DNA from: Phytophthora colocasiae
Taxonomy: Eukaryota; Oomycota; Peronosporomycetes; Peronosporales; Peronosporaceae
Assembly (NCBI GenBank): GCA_018806915.1
Contig: JAGKQI010000105.1
Span: forward strand, 3,596,001 to 3,660,000
Direction of reading: 5' to 3'
Length of the DNA stretch: 64,000 nt
Shown piece after piece: positions 21,201-31,466 of this stretch. The notes below the pieces were generated by a model. The model was given only the letters and a program-made list of their open reading frames with translations. It did no database searches and had not been told where the DNA came from. The position numbers and the translations under genes were made by a program. Every line of letters starts with the position of its first letter. Positions within the stretch are counted from its first letter, which is position 1.

Positions 21201-24200
21201 CTCCTGGCGAGCCAACTCCTCTTGACGGACCAGCTCCTCCTGTCGTGCAGCTTCTTCAGCAGCGGCGGCAGCAGCGGCAGCGGCAGCCTTGGCCTCAGCT
21301 TCAGCCTCAGCGGCCTTAGCAGCCTCAATCTCGGCAGCCTTCGCGGCCTCAACTTCAGCCGCTTCCGCACGCAGCGTAGCAACCTCCGAACGAGCAACCG
21401 AACCGCGCCAGTGGCTCTGGATCTTCACAGCCATGTTGCTCTCGGCCTCCTCCTGACGAGCCTGCTGCTCGAGACGCGCAGTCTCTTCCTGCTCCTGGCG
21501 AGCCAACTCCTCTTGACGGACCAGCTCCTCCTGTCGTGCAGCTTCTTCAGCAGCGGTGGCAGCAGCGGCAGCGGCAGCCTTGGCCTCAGCTTCAGCCTCA
21601 GCGGCCTTAGCAGCCTCAATCTCGGCAGCCTTCGCGGCCTCAACTTCAGCCGCTTCCGCACGCAGCGTAGCAACCTCCGAACGAGCAACCGAACCGCGCC
21701 AGTGGCTCTGGATCTTCACAGCCATGTTGCTCTCGGCCTCCTCCTGACGAGCCTGCTGCTCGAGACGCGCAGTCTCTTCCTGCTCCTGGCGAGCCAACTC
21801 CTCTTGACGGACCAGCTCCTCCTGTCGTGCAGCTTCTTCAGCAGCGGTGGCAGCAGCGGCAGCGGCAGCCTTGGCCTCAGCTTCAGCCTCAGCGGCCTTA
21901 GCAGCCTCAATCTCGGCAGCCTTCGCGGCCTCAACTTCAGCCGCTTCCGCACGCAGCGTAGCAACCTCCGAACGAGCAACCGAACCGCGCCAGTGGCTCT
22001 GGATCTTCACAGCCATGTTGCTCTCGGCCTCCTCCTGACGAGCCTGCTGCTCGAGACGCGCAGTCTCTTCCTGCTCCTGGCGAGCCAACTCCTCTTGACG
22101 GACCAGCTCCTCCTGTCGTGCAGCTTCTTCAGCAGCGGCGGCAGCAGCGCAGCAGCGGCAGCCTTGGCCTCAGCTTCAGCCTCAGCGGCCTTAGCAGCCT
22201 CAATCTCGGCAGCCTTCGCGGCCTCAACTTCAGCCGCTTCCGCACGCAGCGTAGCAACCTCCGAACGAGCAACCGAACCGCGCCAGTGGCTCTGGATCTT
22301 CACAGCCATGTTGCTCTCGGCCTCCTCCTGACGAGCCTGCTGCTCGAGACGCGCAGTCTCTTCCTGCTCCTGGCGAGCCAACTCCTCTTGACGGACCAGC
22401 TCCTCCTGTCGTGCAGCTTCTTCAGCAGCGGTGGCAGCAGCGGCAGCGGCAGCCTTGGCCTCAGCTTCAGCCTCCAGCGGCCTTAGCAGCCTCAATCTCG
22501 GCAGCCTTCGCGGCCTCAACTTCCAGCCGCTTCCGCACGCAGCGTAGCAACCTCCGAACGAGCAACCGAACCGCGCCAGTGGCTCTGGATCTTCACAGCC
22601 ATGTTGCTCTCGGCCTCCTCCTGACGAGCCTGCTGCTCGAGACGCGCAGTCTCTTCCTGCTCCTGGCGAGCCAACTCCTCTTGACGGACCAGCTCCTCCT
22701 GTCGTGCAGCTTCTTCAGCAGCGGCGGCAGCAGCGGCAGCGGCAGCCTTGGCCTCAGCTTCAGCCTCAGCGGCCTTAGCAGCCTCAATCTCGGCAGCCTT
22801 CGCGGCCTCAACTTCAGCCGCTTCCGCACGCAGCGTAGCAACCTCCGAACGAGCAACCGAACCGCGCCAGTGGCTCTGGATCTTCACAGCCATGTTGCTC
22901 TCGGCCTCCTCCTGACGAGCCTGCTGCTCGAGACGCGCAGTCTCTTCCTGCTCCTGGCGAGCCAACTCCTCTTGACGGACCAGCTCCTCCTGTCGTGCAG
23001 CTTCTTCAGCAGCGGCGGCAGCAGCGGCAGCGGCAGCCTTGGCCTCAGCTTCAGCCTCAGCGGCCTTAGCAGCCTCAATCTCGGCAGCCTTCGCGGCCTC
23101 AACTTCAGCCGCTTCCGCACGCAGCGTAGCAACCTCCGAACGAGCAACCGAACCGCGCCAGTGGCTCTGGATCTTCACAGCCATGTTGCTCTCGGCCTCC
23201 TCCTGACGAGCCTGCTGCTCGAGACGCGCAGTCTCTTCCTGCTCCTGGCGAGCCAACTCCTCTTGACGGACCAGCTCCTCCTGTCGTGCAGCTTCTTCAG
23301 CAGCGGCGGCAGCAGCGGCAGCGGCAGCCTTGGCCTCAGCTTCAGCCTCAGCGGCCTTAGCAGCCTCAATCTCGGCAGCCTTCGCGGCCTCAACTTCAGC
23401 CGCTTCCGCACGCAGCGTAGCAACCTCCGAACGAGCAACCGAACCGCGCCAGTGGCTCTGGATCTTCACAGCCATGTTGCTCTCGGCCTCCTCCTGACGA
23501 GCCTGCTGCTCGAGACGCGCAGTCTCTTCCTGCTCCTGGCGAGCCAACTCCTCTTGACGGACCAGCTCCTCCTGTCGTGCAGCTTCTTCAGCAGCGGTGG
23601 CAGCAGCGGCAGCGGCAGCCTTGGCCTCAGCTTCAGCCTCAGCGGCCTTAGCAGCCTCAATCTCGGCAGCCTTCGCGGCCTCAACTTCAGCCGCTTCCGC
23701 ACGCAGCGTAGCAACCTCCGAACGAGCAACCGAACCGCGCCAGTGGCTCTGGATCTTCACAGCCATGTTGCTCTCGGCCTCCTCCTGACGAGCCTGCTGC
23801 TCGAGACGCGCAGTCTCTTCCTGCTCCTGGCGAGCCAACTCCTCTTGACGGACCAGCTCCTCCTGTCGTGCAGCTTCTTCAGCAGCGGCGGCAGCAGCGG
23901 CAGCGGCAGCCTTGGCCTCAGCTTCAGCCTCAGCGGCCTTAGCAGCCTCAATCTCGGCAGCCTTCGCCGCCTCCACGCCCGCCGCTTCCGCACGCAGCGT
24001 AGCAACCTCCGAACGAGCAACCGAACCGCGCCAGTGGCTCTGGATCTTCACAGCCATGTTGCTCTCGGCCTCCTCCTGACGAGCCTGCTGCTCGAGACGC
24101 GCAGTCTCTTCCTGCTCCTGGCGAGCCAACTCCTCTTGACGGACCAGCTCCTCCTGTCGTGCAGCTTCTTCAGCAGCGGCGGCAGCAGCGGCAGCGGCAG

Positions 24201-27200
24201 CCTTGGCCTCAGCTTCAGCCTCAGCGGCCTTAGCAGCCTCAATCTCGGCAGCCTTCGCGGCCTCAACTTCAGCCGCTTCCGCACGCAGCGTAGCAACCTC
24301 CGAACGAGCAACCGAACCGCGCCAGTGGCTCTGGATCTTCACAGCCATGTTGCTCTCGGCCTCCTCCTGACGAGCCTGCTGCTCGAGACGCGCAGTCTCT
24401 TCCTGCTCCTGGCGAGCCAACTCCTCTTGACGGACCAGCTCCTCCTGTCGTGCAGCTTCTTCAGCAGCAGCGGCGGCAGCAGCGGCAGCGGCAGCCTTGG
24501 CCTCAGCTTCAGCCTCAGCGGCCTTAGCAGCCTCAATCTCGGCAGCCTTCGCGGCCTCAACTTCCAGCCGCTTCCGCACGCAGCGTAGCAACCTCCGAAC
24601 GAGCAACCGAACCGCGCCAGTGGCTCTGGATCTTCACAGCCATGTTGCTCTCGGCCTCCTCCTGACGAGCCTGCTGCTCGAGACGCGCAGTCTCTTCCTG
24701 CTCCTGGCGAGCCAACTCCTCTTGACGGACCAGCTCCTCCTGTCGTGCAGCTTCTTCAGCAGCGGCGGCAGCAGCGGCAGCGGCAGCCTTGGCCTCAGCT
24801 TCAGCCTCAGCGGCCTTAGCAGCCTCAATCTCGGCAGCCTTCGCGGCCTCAACTTCAGCCGCTTCCGCACGCAGCGTAGCAACCTCCGAACGAGCAACCG
24901 AACCGCGCCAGTGGCTCTGGATCTTCACAGCCATGTTGCTCTCGGCCTCCTCCTGACGAGCCTGCTGCTCGAGACGCGCAGTCTCTTCCTGCTCCTGGCG
25001 AGCCAACTCCTCTTGACGGACCAGCTCCTCCTGTCGTGCAGCTTCTTCAGCAGCGGCGGCAGCAGCGGCAGCGGCAGCCTTGGCCTCAGCTTCAGCCTCA
25101 GCGGCCTTAGCAGCCTCAATCTCGGCAGCCTTCGCGGCCTCAACTTCAGCCGCTTCCGCACGCAGCGTAGCAACCTCCGAACGAGCAACCGAACCGCGCC
25201 AGTGGCTCTGGATCTTCACAGCCATGTTGCTCTCGGCCTCCTCCTGACGAGCCTGCTGCTCGAGACGCGCAGTCTCTTCCTGCTCCTGGCGAGCCAACTC
25301 CTCTTGACGGACCAGCTCCTCCTGTCGTGCAGCTTCTTCAGCAGCGGCGGCAGCAGCGGCAGCGGCAGCCTTGGCCTCAGCTTCAGCCTCAGCGGCCTTA
25401 GCAGCCTCAATCTCGGCAGCCTTCGCGGCCTCAACTTCAGCCGCTTCCGCACGCAGCGTAGCAACCTCCGAACGAGCAACCGAACCGCGCCAGTGGCTCT
25501 GGATCTTCACAGCCATGTTGCTCTCGGCCTCCTCCTGACGAGCCTGCTGCTCGAGACGCGCAGTCTCTTCCTGCTCCTGGCGAGCCAACTCCTCTTGACG
25601 GACCAGCTCCTCCTGTCGTGCAGCTTCTTCAGCAGCGGCGGCAGCAGCGGCAGCGGCAGCCTTGGCCTCAGCTTCAGCCTCAGCGGCCTTAGCAGCCTCA
25701 ATCTCGGCAGCCTTCGCGGCCTCAACTTCAGCCGCTTCCGCACGCAGCGTAGCAACCTCCGAACGAGCAACCGAACCGCGCCAGTGGCTCTGGATCTTCA
25801 CAGCCATGTTGCTCTCGGCCTCCTCCTGACGAGCCTGCTGCTCGAGACGCGCAGTCTCCTCCTGCTCCTGGCGAGCCAACTCCTCTTGACGGACCAGCTC
25901 CTCCTGTCGTGCAGCTTCTTCAGCAGCGGCGGCAGCAGCGGCAGCGGCAGCCTTGGCCTCAGCTTCAGCCTCAGCGGCCTTAGCAGCCTCAATCTCGGCA
26001 GCCTTCGCGGCCTCAACTTCAGCCGCTTCCGCACGCAGCGTAGCAACCTCCGAACGAGCAACCGAACCGCGCCAGTGGCTCTGGATCTTCACAGCCATGT
26101 TGCTCTCGGCCTCCTCCTGACGAGCCTCCTGCTCCTGGCGAGCCAACTCCTCTTGACGGACCAGCTCCTCCTGTCGTGCAGCTTCTTCAGCAGCGGCGGC
26201 AGCAGCGGCTGCGGCAGCCTTGGCCTCAGCTTCGGCTTTGATAGCCTTATGTTGGGTCGCTGTTGCTCTTGCTATTGATTGTCGCCACGCACACTGAAGT
26301 CGGATAATGGCATCTAGTCGAGTTTGAGCTTTGGATTTGGCAGCTTTGGTTCGGAAGGCTGATTGAATAAGTGCAGCAGCGTCGCGTTCCCTTCGTAGAC
26401 ACGTTGCCTCCTGCCTTGCTTTATGGCCGGCTAAAATTCGTGCAGCAAACTCTTGGATATCGTGCGCTGCCTTGATCTGCTTTGTGTACGCAGCTTGAGC
26501 TTGTTTGGTACGGACGAGTGACTGTAGTAAAATCACCGCAGCCTTCCTTACAGCCACTTCAGTTTGAAAGCGATTCCGTTGAGATCGACCTCGAACAATT
26601 TTCTGGATAACAACGGCACATGCTTGTTCACGGTGAAGGTGCTGGCGCAGATTTTCTAGCTGCTTCTGGGCTTGGCGCCGTCGGAATTCCGTCTGAACAC
26701 GGATGGCTATCCTTTCTGCTACAGAGACTCGTTCGTTGTATGCTTCACGAGCCATAGCTCCTCGGAAACGGGACTGAATCAGCGTAGCCATATCGTTTTT
26801 GCGCTGGGCTTCCTTCCGCTCTTGATCTTTTGAGCGGAAAGCTCGTCCGCTGTTTCCATAGGACACACCATTGAATGTTTGAGGTTTCTTGTTTTGCTTG
26901 GCAAGTTCCGCTGTATGTAACACAATATCATTAGTGAAAAGCGTCATGAATGTAGAGAAATAGGCAAATTATTCGCACCAGCTTTACGGTCCATGTCGGC
27001 AAACTTCTGCGCTGCAGACCTAACGTCGAGCTTGGCATCATCGACAGAGGCTTTGATCTGTTCAATATCTACTTCTGCAAAGATGGAATCCAACACGACA
27101 ACTTAGTCGCAATGCACAAATGTCTACAATCGCTTTGCAGTTGCTACGCACCATCAAGAGACTGCTTGCGCACAGATTCCATCGATTCAACTGATTCAAT

Positions 27201-28491
27201 TGACATTTTGCGGGATGATTCCCACGATGCCTTCCGGGCAGCATCATTAGTCGCTTTACGTTCTTCTCGTGCACGACTTTCCGCTGTGAATACGCAAAAA
27301 ATGTAAGTGCACCTATAATGCAATTAACAGTAGGGGGTACGTACCGAGTTGCTCTTGAAATCTTGCGAGTGCTTTCAAAGCTTGAGGACTAGGCTTTTTA
27401 ATTCGAGCTGCCGGGTCTGTGAAAGGATAACGCTTGGCTACATGAAGTCACAACAACAAGATAGGTAGTTAGATCATTTCATCATAACATTCCCAACGCA
27501 CGAATTTACCGTTAGGGGTGCTTCCCGCACTCTTGGGAACCATAATACCGTTCTTCATGACATATTCATGCGAGACGTCGTGCTGATCGTACTTCAAAAG
27601 CGCAGCCTTGGCCTTTTCTTCAGCCTCCTTCTCCACCTGAGCGACCTCCTTTGCATGTACGTACGCGTGGTCGAAGTCGGGAGACGAGAAGTTGCTCTTG
27701 GCCTCCTTCGCACGCTGTTCCTTCTGCCTTTCCAGCTCCTGGAGTTTTTTCTTCTCTTCAAGCTGTTCCTCAAAGTATGTTTTGCCTCCAGCGAAATTCC
27801 TCAGCGATTTCTGTGCATCCTGCTCCGCTTTGGTCATATTCTCACGCTGCTTCAAGTGGTGATTGTACGCGTGATCGTATTCAGTAGAGTACGTCGTCTT
27901 GCCGTGAAGATCCTTGGTGTCCTGTTCTTTCTTACGTTCCAGTTCATCCAGACGGCGCTGTTCCTCTCGTTTCTCAGCTTCGAACGTCTTTCCATCGCTC
28001 GTAAACTGCGAGAGAGACTCCTTTGCCTTCAACTCAGCCGAGCGCTCGTACTCTTTCTGCTGAATCGCGTGGTTGTACACACGGTCACTCTCCAGATCGT
28101 ACGACGACTGTTTCGCCATGGCATCACGTGCTTCCTGTGCGTTACGACGTTCCTGCTCTTCACGTAACTTCCGCTCCTGCATTGCTGCATCTACAAGCGT
28201 CTCCGAGCTTTTAACTGTAGCATGGGACTGCTTGGCCTCCTCTTCCGCCTTACGATCGGACTCACGACGTTCCTTTACGATGCGCAGTACGTCGCTCGCT
28301 GCAGTTTCCTCCTTGGGCTTCTCTTGCTCAGCCTTTGCAGCCGTAGGGAGCTTAATAGGTGGAGGTGGCGCTGCCCGACGCTTCCAAGCCGGCGGCTCCG
28401 TATTCTTGACGGCTCCTTTGTTGAACATGGCGCGTAGATTGGCCACGCGGCCACGGGCCTCGGCCAGCGCCTTCCGCTCCTCTTCGTTCAT
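18273..28491 (-). CDS. Giant IQ-motif repeat protein, about 3,300 residues, five exons
   Basis: Exons on the minus strand: 28491-27510, 27437-27345, 27283-27152, 27074-26979 and 26910-18273. The introns are 61-77 nt, GT-AG and all phase 1. The joins make A-K-R-Y-P, L-A-E-S-R, D-E-V-D-I and A-A-E-L-A. Residues ~1-434 are charged and partly coiled (repeated D-H-A-Y-x-H motifs). ~450-650 hold several diverged IQ motifs (IQSRFRGAMAR, IQKIVRGRSQR). ~656-2666 are about 21 near-identical 97-residue units, each with one IQ motif (M-A-V-K-I-Q-S-H-W-R-G-S-V-A-R) between Gln/Glu/Arg-rich and Ala/Glu-rich helix. The tail has four more IQ motifs, a Ser/Asp-rich region and a basic end. Base insertions near 22149, 22474, 22523 and 24564 break the frame inside the array (net +5), so the stated length assumes these are errors. 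IQ motifs bind calmodulin or related light chains. Role unknown, perhaps cytoskeletal. Confidence 0.75.
18884..19071 (-). repeat. Short coding tandem repeat (S-R-x-D-S-Y-A-D decapeptides)
   Basis: Within the C-terminal tail of the IQ-repeat gene, about six ten-residue units of the form F-R-S-R-x-D-S-Y-A-D follow each other. The DNA repeats with 30-bp period (GCGTACGAGTCxxxGCGxGA-like words), more diverged than the 291-bp array. Ser-Tyr-Asp content suggests a flexible, possibly phosphorylated linker (inference). Confidence 0.85.
20213..26246 (-). repeat. Tandem array of ~21 units of 291 bp inside the IQ-repeat gene
   Basis: Units recur every 291 bp (= 97 codons), counted from the conserved block AACCTCCGAACGAGCAACC, with about 21 copies. 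Most copies are identical or differ at one or two bases, e.g. GCGGCGGCAG versus GCGGTGGCAG, or TCTTCCTGC versus TCCTCCTGC. One unit near 23975 has a CTCCACGCCCGCC variant. The last unit (26100-26140) lacks ~27 bp. Such uniformity in a coding array indicates recent expansion or homogenisation by unequal crossing-over or gene conversion. Copy number in an assembly may be unreliable. Confidence 0.95.
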
Positions 28492-29343
28492 CGTTTATCG
28501 CTTGGGTACTGGACAGGCAGTCGTGGAGTGAGGGGACGGCCAGGAAGATGCAAGTGGCGGCCAGGCTGATGGAGATCGCGGCTGGTTTCAGCTCTTATCC
28601 GAGAGTGAAGCGATGGCGCTGACGCGTAGGTGGTACCAGTATCCTTGCAAACGACAATGCGGCGACGTACAGGCTCTTTTCTTCGATAGAACGTCTCTGC
28701 CTCGACGTCCTCGACCAATGAGAATGATTTCGGTGACGCGTTGACTAATGTGACCGACGTGACAGCTACTGCAACCGACTATGACGCAAAGACGCTTCAA
28801 CTACACTTGGTGACCTTTTGCGTGCAACAAGGGACTTAGCATGTCAGCTACGTTCCCTTTTGTTGGTTAGTATGACGCATGGTATGGTGTTCCAATTCCT
28901 CAGTGTCTCGTTGTGTTGAATGTAGAGCCCTTTGACCGACTGGAAGCTGCTCTTTGGAGCGTTTTCCCCTGCAACAGGGTGTGTGCCTAAACTTGGGATA
29001 ACTTACTACAGACGATGTTGACCGTTGATGCTGTAGAACAAGGTACAAGCCGCTGTATTAATGAATCTGTGGGAGCTCTGGATCCATTACCCGATGCTAC
29101 ACCGTCGACTTTTAGCTTCACGTACGTTCAGTTCAACAGTTTTGCTCCTCTGAGAATGATACCAATGTCGTTAACCTTTACCCAACAGGAAGTACATTGC
29201 TCAAAGTGGTGGTGGCTCATATTTTGCGTGCTACTAGTATTTGTAACCCATCACGTAGTCTCTCTGTTGATCAGTTGGCAAGTTGTACCGTGTTTAAAGT
29301 CTCCATTTCGTAGTGACTTATTATTGTGATGTGCGATACTTAG
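28492..29343. other. Divergent intergenic region between IQ-repeat gene and TPR/EF-hand gene
   Basis: About 850 bp containing the presumed promoter of the IQ-repeat gene. A plus-strand frame from ATG 29015 to 29329 (104 residues) with a strong donor-like TTCAC|GTACGT at 29122 could be the first exon of the downstream gene, but no splice combination was convincing. Otherwise no gene is supported. Confidence 0.45.
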
Positions 29344-31465
29344 CATACACTATTGCAATTGCTTCACTCTATCGTGAGCGACAGCGTTATCCTGCAGCAT
29401 TTCACTAAACAGGTACGTGCTTAAAGCAAGGTCAACAAGTTGTTATTGACGGAATACGAAACTGTTTCTGAACAGCACAGCTGGATGCACGAACGACCAT
29501 CGAGCAAAATCAACGCAGATTCAGCGAGTTCACTTCCGGTTGGAAATTATGCGCCGAATTGTGTGAGATTCTATCGCGTTCGTTGATACATTGTCAGGAG
29601 TTTGCCACCGAGATGTTGGGCGTCAAGGTTTCGCTGGATCAAATAGATCCTACAGGCGATGATACATGCTCAGTTGCTTCAGTCCGAACGACACGCTCCG
29701 TTGCTACGGTCACCACACGATTTGAATTTAAGCAAGCACATTTCCAATCCGCTATGGCTAAGGATGATGTTCTTCAAAACATACCCGCTAAAAAATTCAA
29801 GCTCAAGACACTTGAAGAACATCGTTTTGCTACTCGGTTCCAGGAGAAACGGGTCACCCTGAAAACCTGGCGTTCTTCTTTACGTGAAGCGCATAAACTT
29901 GTCCAGTCAGGAGAGCGTGCGAGTCTTGTGGAAGCTTTATATCTGCTGTTAGAAATCATTTGGCTGGACCCGAGTGGTGGGAATCTTGCTACAGTGTATC
30001 TGGACGCTGGATCTATCTACCTAGCATTTGATCACCTTGAAGAGGCTGCAAAGGCATATCGAAACAGTATCCGTCTGGACGAATCCAACTGGAAAGCACG
30101 ATACAATTTGGGTATTACCACAGCGCGTTTACAAGACTTTGTAGAGGCTACACGACAGCTGAAAATCACGTTGAAGCGCTGTCCGGACGATATTGCTGAG
30201 GAAATACACGCGATTCTCAGAGAAATTGATCAAATTCAGTGCACCAAGAATTTGCAAGCTTTCCATGACACAAAGAAGGCTCGAATGTTCACAACACAGT
30301 ACCTGGAGTCACAGTATTTGGTCTTTGGGGCTCCTGTGCCGGCTTCGGCCACTCTGCAAGAAGATCACACTGTTAGTCATCGCAATGGCTTGGCACTAGC
30401 ATCGACCAACCCCCATCTTCTGGATGTCTCGCAAGAATGGCAAGGTGTTTTAGCTTCTCTACTTCATCGCCTCCATTTATCCGCTTGTTGTCAACGTCTT
30501 AATATTCAAGACGAGATGCTACAACTAGATCCCCATCGAACTGGTGGAATTTCAGCCCAAACTTTTGAGAAGTTGGTGAGTCGAATCACAGGAATTCCTC
30601 TACGAGAAACGGAACGCAACGAATTGACTCGCATGTTTGGTAACTTCGGGTACGCAAAGCCGTATCGTTTGGGGTTATGTGTGCAAGGCTAATGACTAAC
30701 TAGCTCTGATCCAGGGCTACTACTTTCCACTATCTAAGTCCAAATTCCGAAAGTGTCGAGGCCTTTGGAGAAATACAGCATAAAGGTGCGTGCCATGCCT
30801 TACTGGACTGGAAATTATACCGGAAACGAGCGAAACGGAGCGCAAAGAGCAGAGACGGTGGACTCTGGTTGTGGTTCGACTTGACAATGGTTAAGTGGAT
30901 TGAACGAGTGTTGCCTCAACTGAATCCAAAAAGCTTGGCTTTGTCGTTGATCGAAGTCCTCCTGAGCTACGGATGGTTGACCCCAATGGACTTTGCGTGG
31001 AAATGGCGAGACTTGCCGGAACCAGACAATTTCCCCTTGCTTCCTCTTGCAGGCCGAGGGGTTCTCATTTACGAGTGTCATCGTACGCGAAGCTGCATCG
31101 AAGAGGAGGCCAGCAGGACGCTACAAATGTTTCTGCGTAGATTCTTGGTCGGATGGAAGTGGCGCAGACGTTCTCGGTTGGTTGGCACGTGTCATTTCAT
31201 TCAGAAGGAAAGTAGAACCGACTTCCAGGAAGATATTCATCTAACGCTGGCGAGAGACACATTATTCGACCAGGTCGTTGCACGTGAAGTCTTTCAGTGT
31301 GTCGAAGATATCATCGACGACGTGGTTGTTCAAAGCCGTGTACAACTCCAAGCGTACGCGGAGGAAGTCCGATGGCAGGAGATTCCTGTACGAACAGAAC
31401 AGCGACAGAAGGTCATTTCTGCAATCGGGGAAGTGCAGGCCGCTGTGAAGTCACGTGACGGTTGA
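29344..31465 (+). CDS. TPR-repeat protein with EF-hand-like region (5' end uncertain)
   Basis: Supported exons: about 29344-29412 (ends AAACAG|GTACGT), 29481-30649 and 30715-31465, with introns of 68 and 65 nt; the frames agree at both joins. The last two exons alone encode 639 residues. At 29900-30180 two to three TPR motifs are visible (A-S-L-V-E-A-L-Y-L-L-L, A-A-K-A-Y-R-N-S-I-R-L, A-R-Y-N-L-G-I-T-T-A-R). At 30480-30660 an EF-hand-like pair includes L-D-P-H-R-T-G-G-I-S and M-F-G-N-F-G, split by the last intron. The C-terminal ~250 residues are Trp/Arg-rich and contain a basic M-F-L-R-R-F-L-V-G-W-K-W-R-R-R. No in-frame ATG exists in the first listed exon, so an upstream exon is missing or translation starts at 29611. 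Such TPR/EF-hand proteins occur among flagellar and signalling proteins; the function here is unknown. Confidence 0.7.
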
Positions 31466-31466
31466 T

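Noticed and set aside
20136..24588. Very long plus-strand frames (731, 725 and 593 residues) across the repeat array
   Set aside because: They are antisense to the IQ repeat. The repeat unit happens to lack stops in the opposite frame, so openness is multiplied by copy number. The translation is Leu/Ser-rich with no domain, and the minus-strand IQ motifs are clearly the conserved product.
20261..26061. A series of 87-residue Arg/Leu-rich minus-strand frames repeated every 291 bp
   Set aside because: These are the repeat unit in a shifted frame and are not separate genes.
26911..26947. ATG at 26947 as the start of the IQ-repeat gene
   Set aside because: It lies inside a 68-nt intron with good borders. 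Upstream exons join in phase.
29015..29329. 104-residue plus-strand frame upstream of the TPR/EF-hand gene
   Set aside because: It might be a first exon, but no donor/acceptor pair gave a convincing phase and intron. I left it as a possibility in the intergenic entry.
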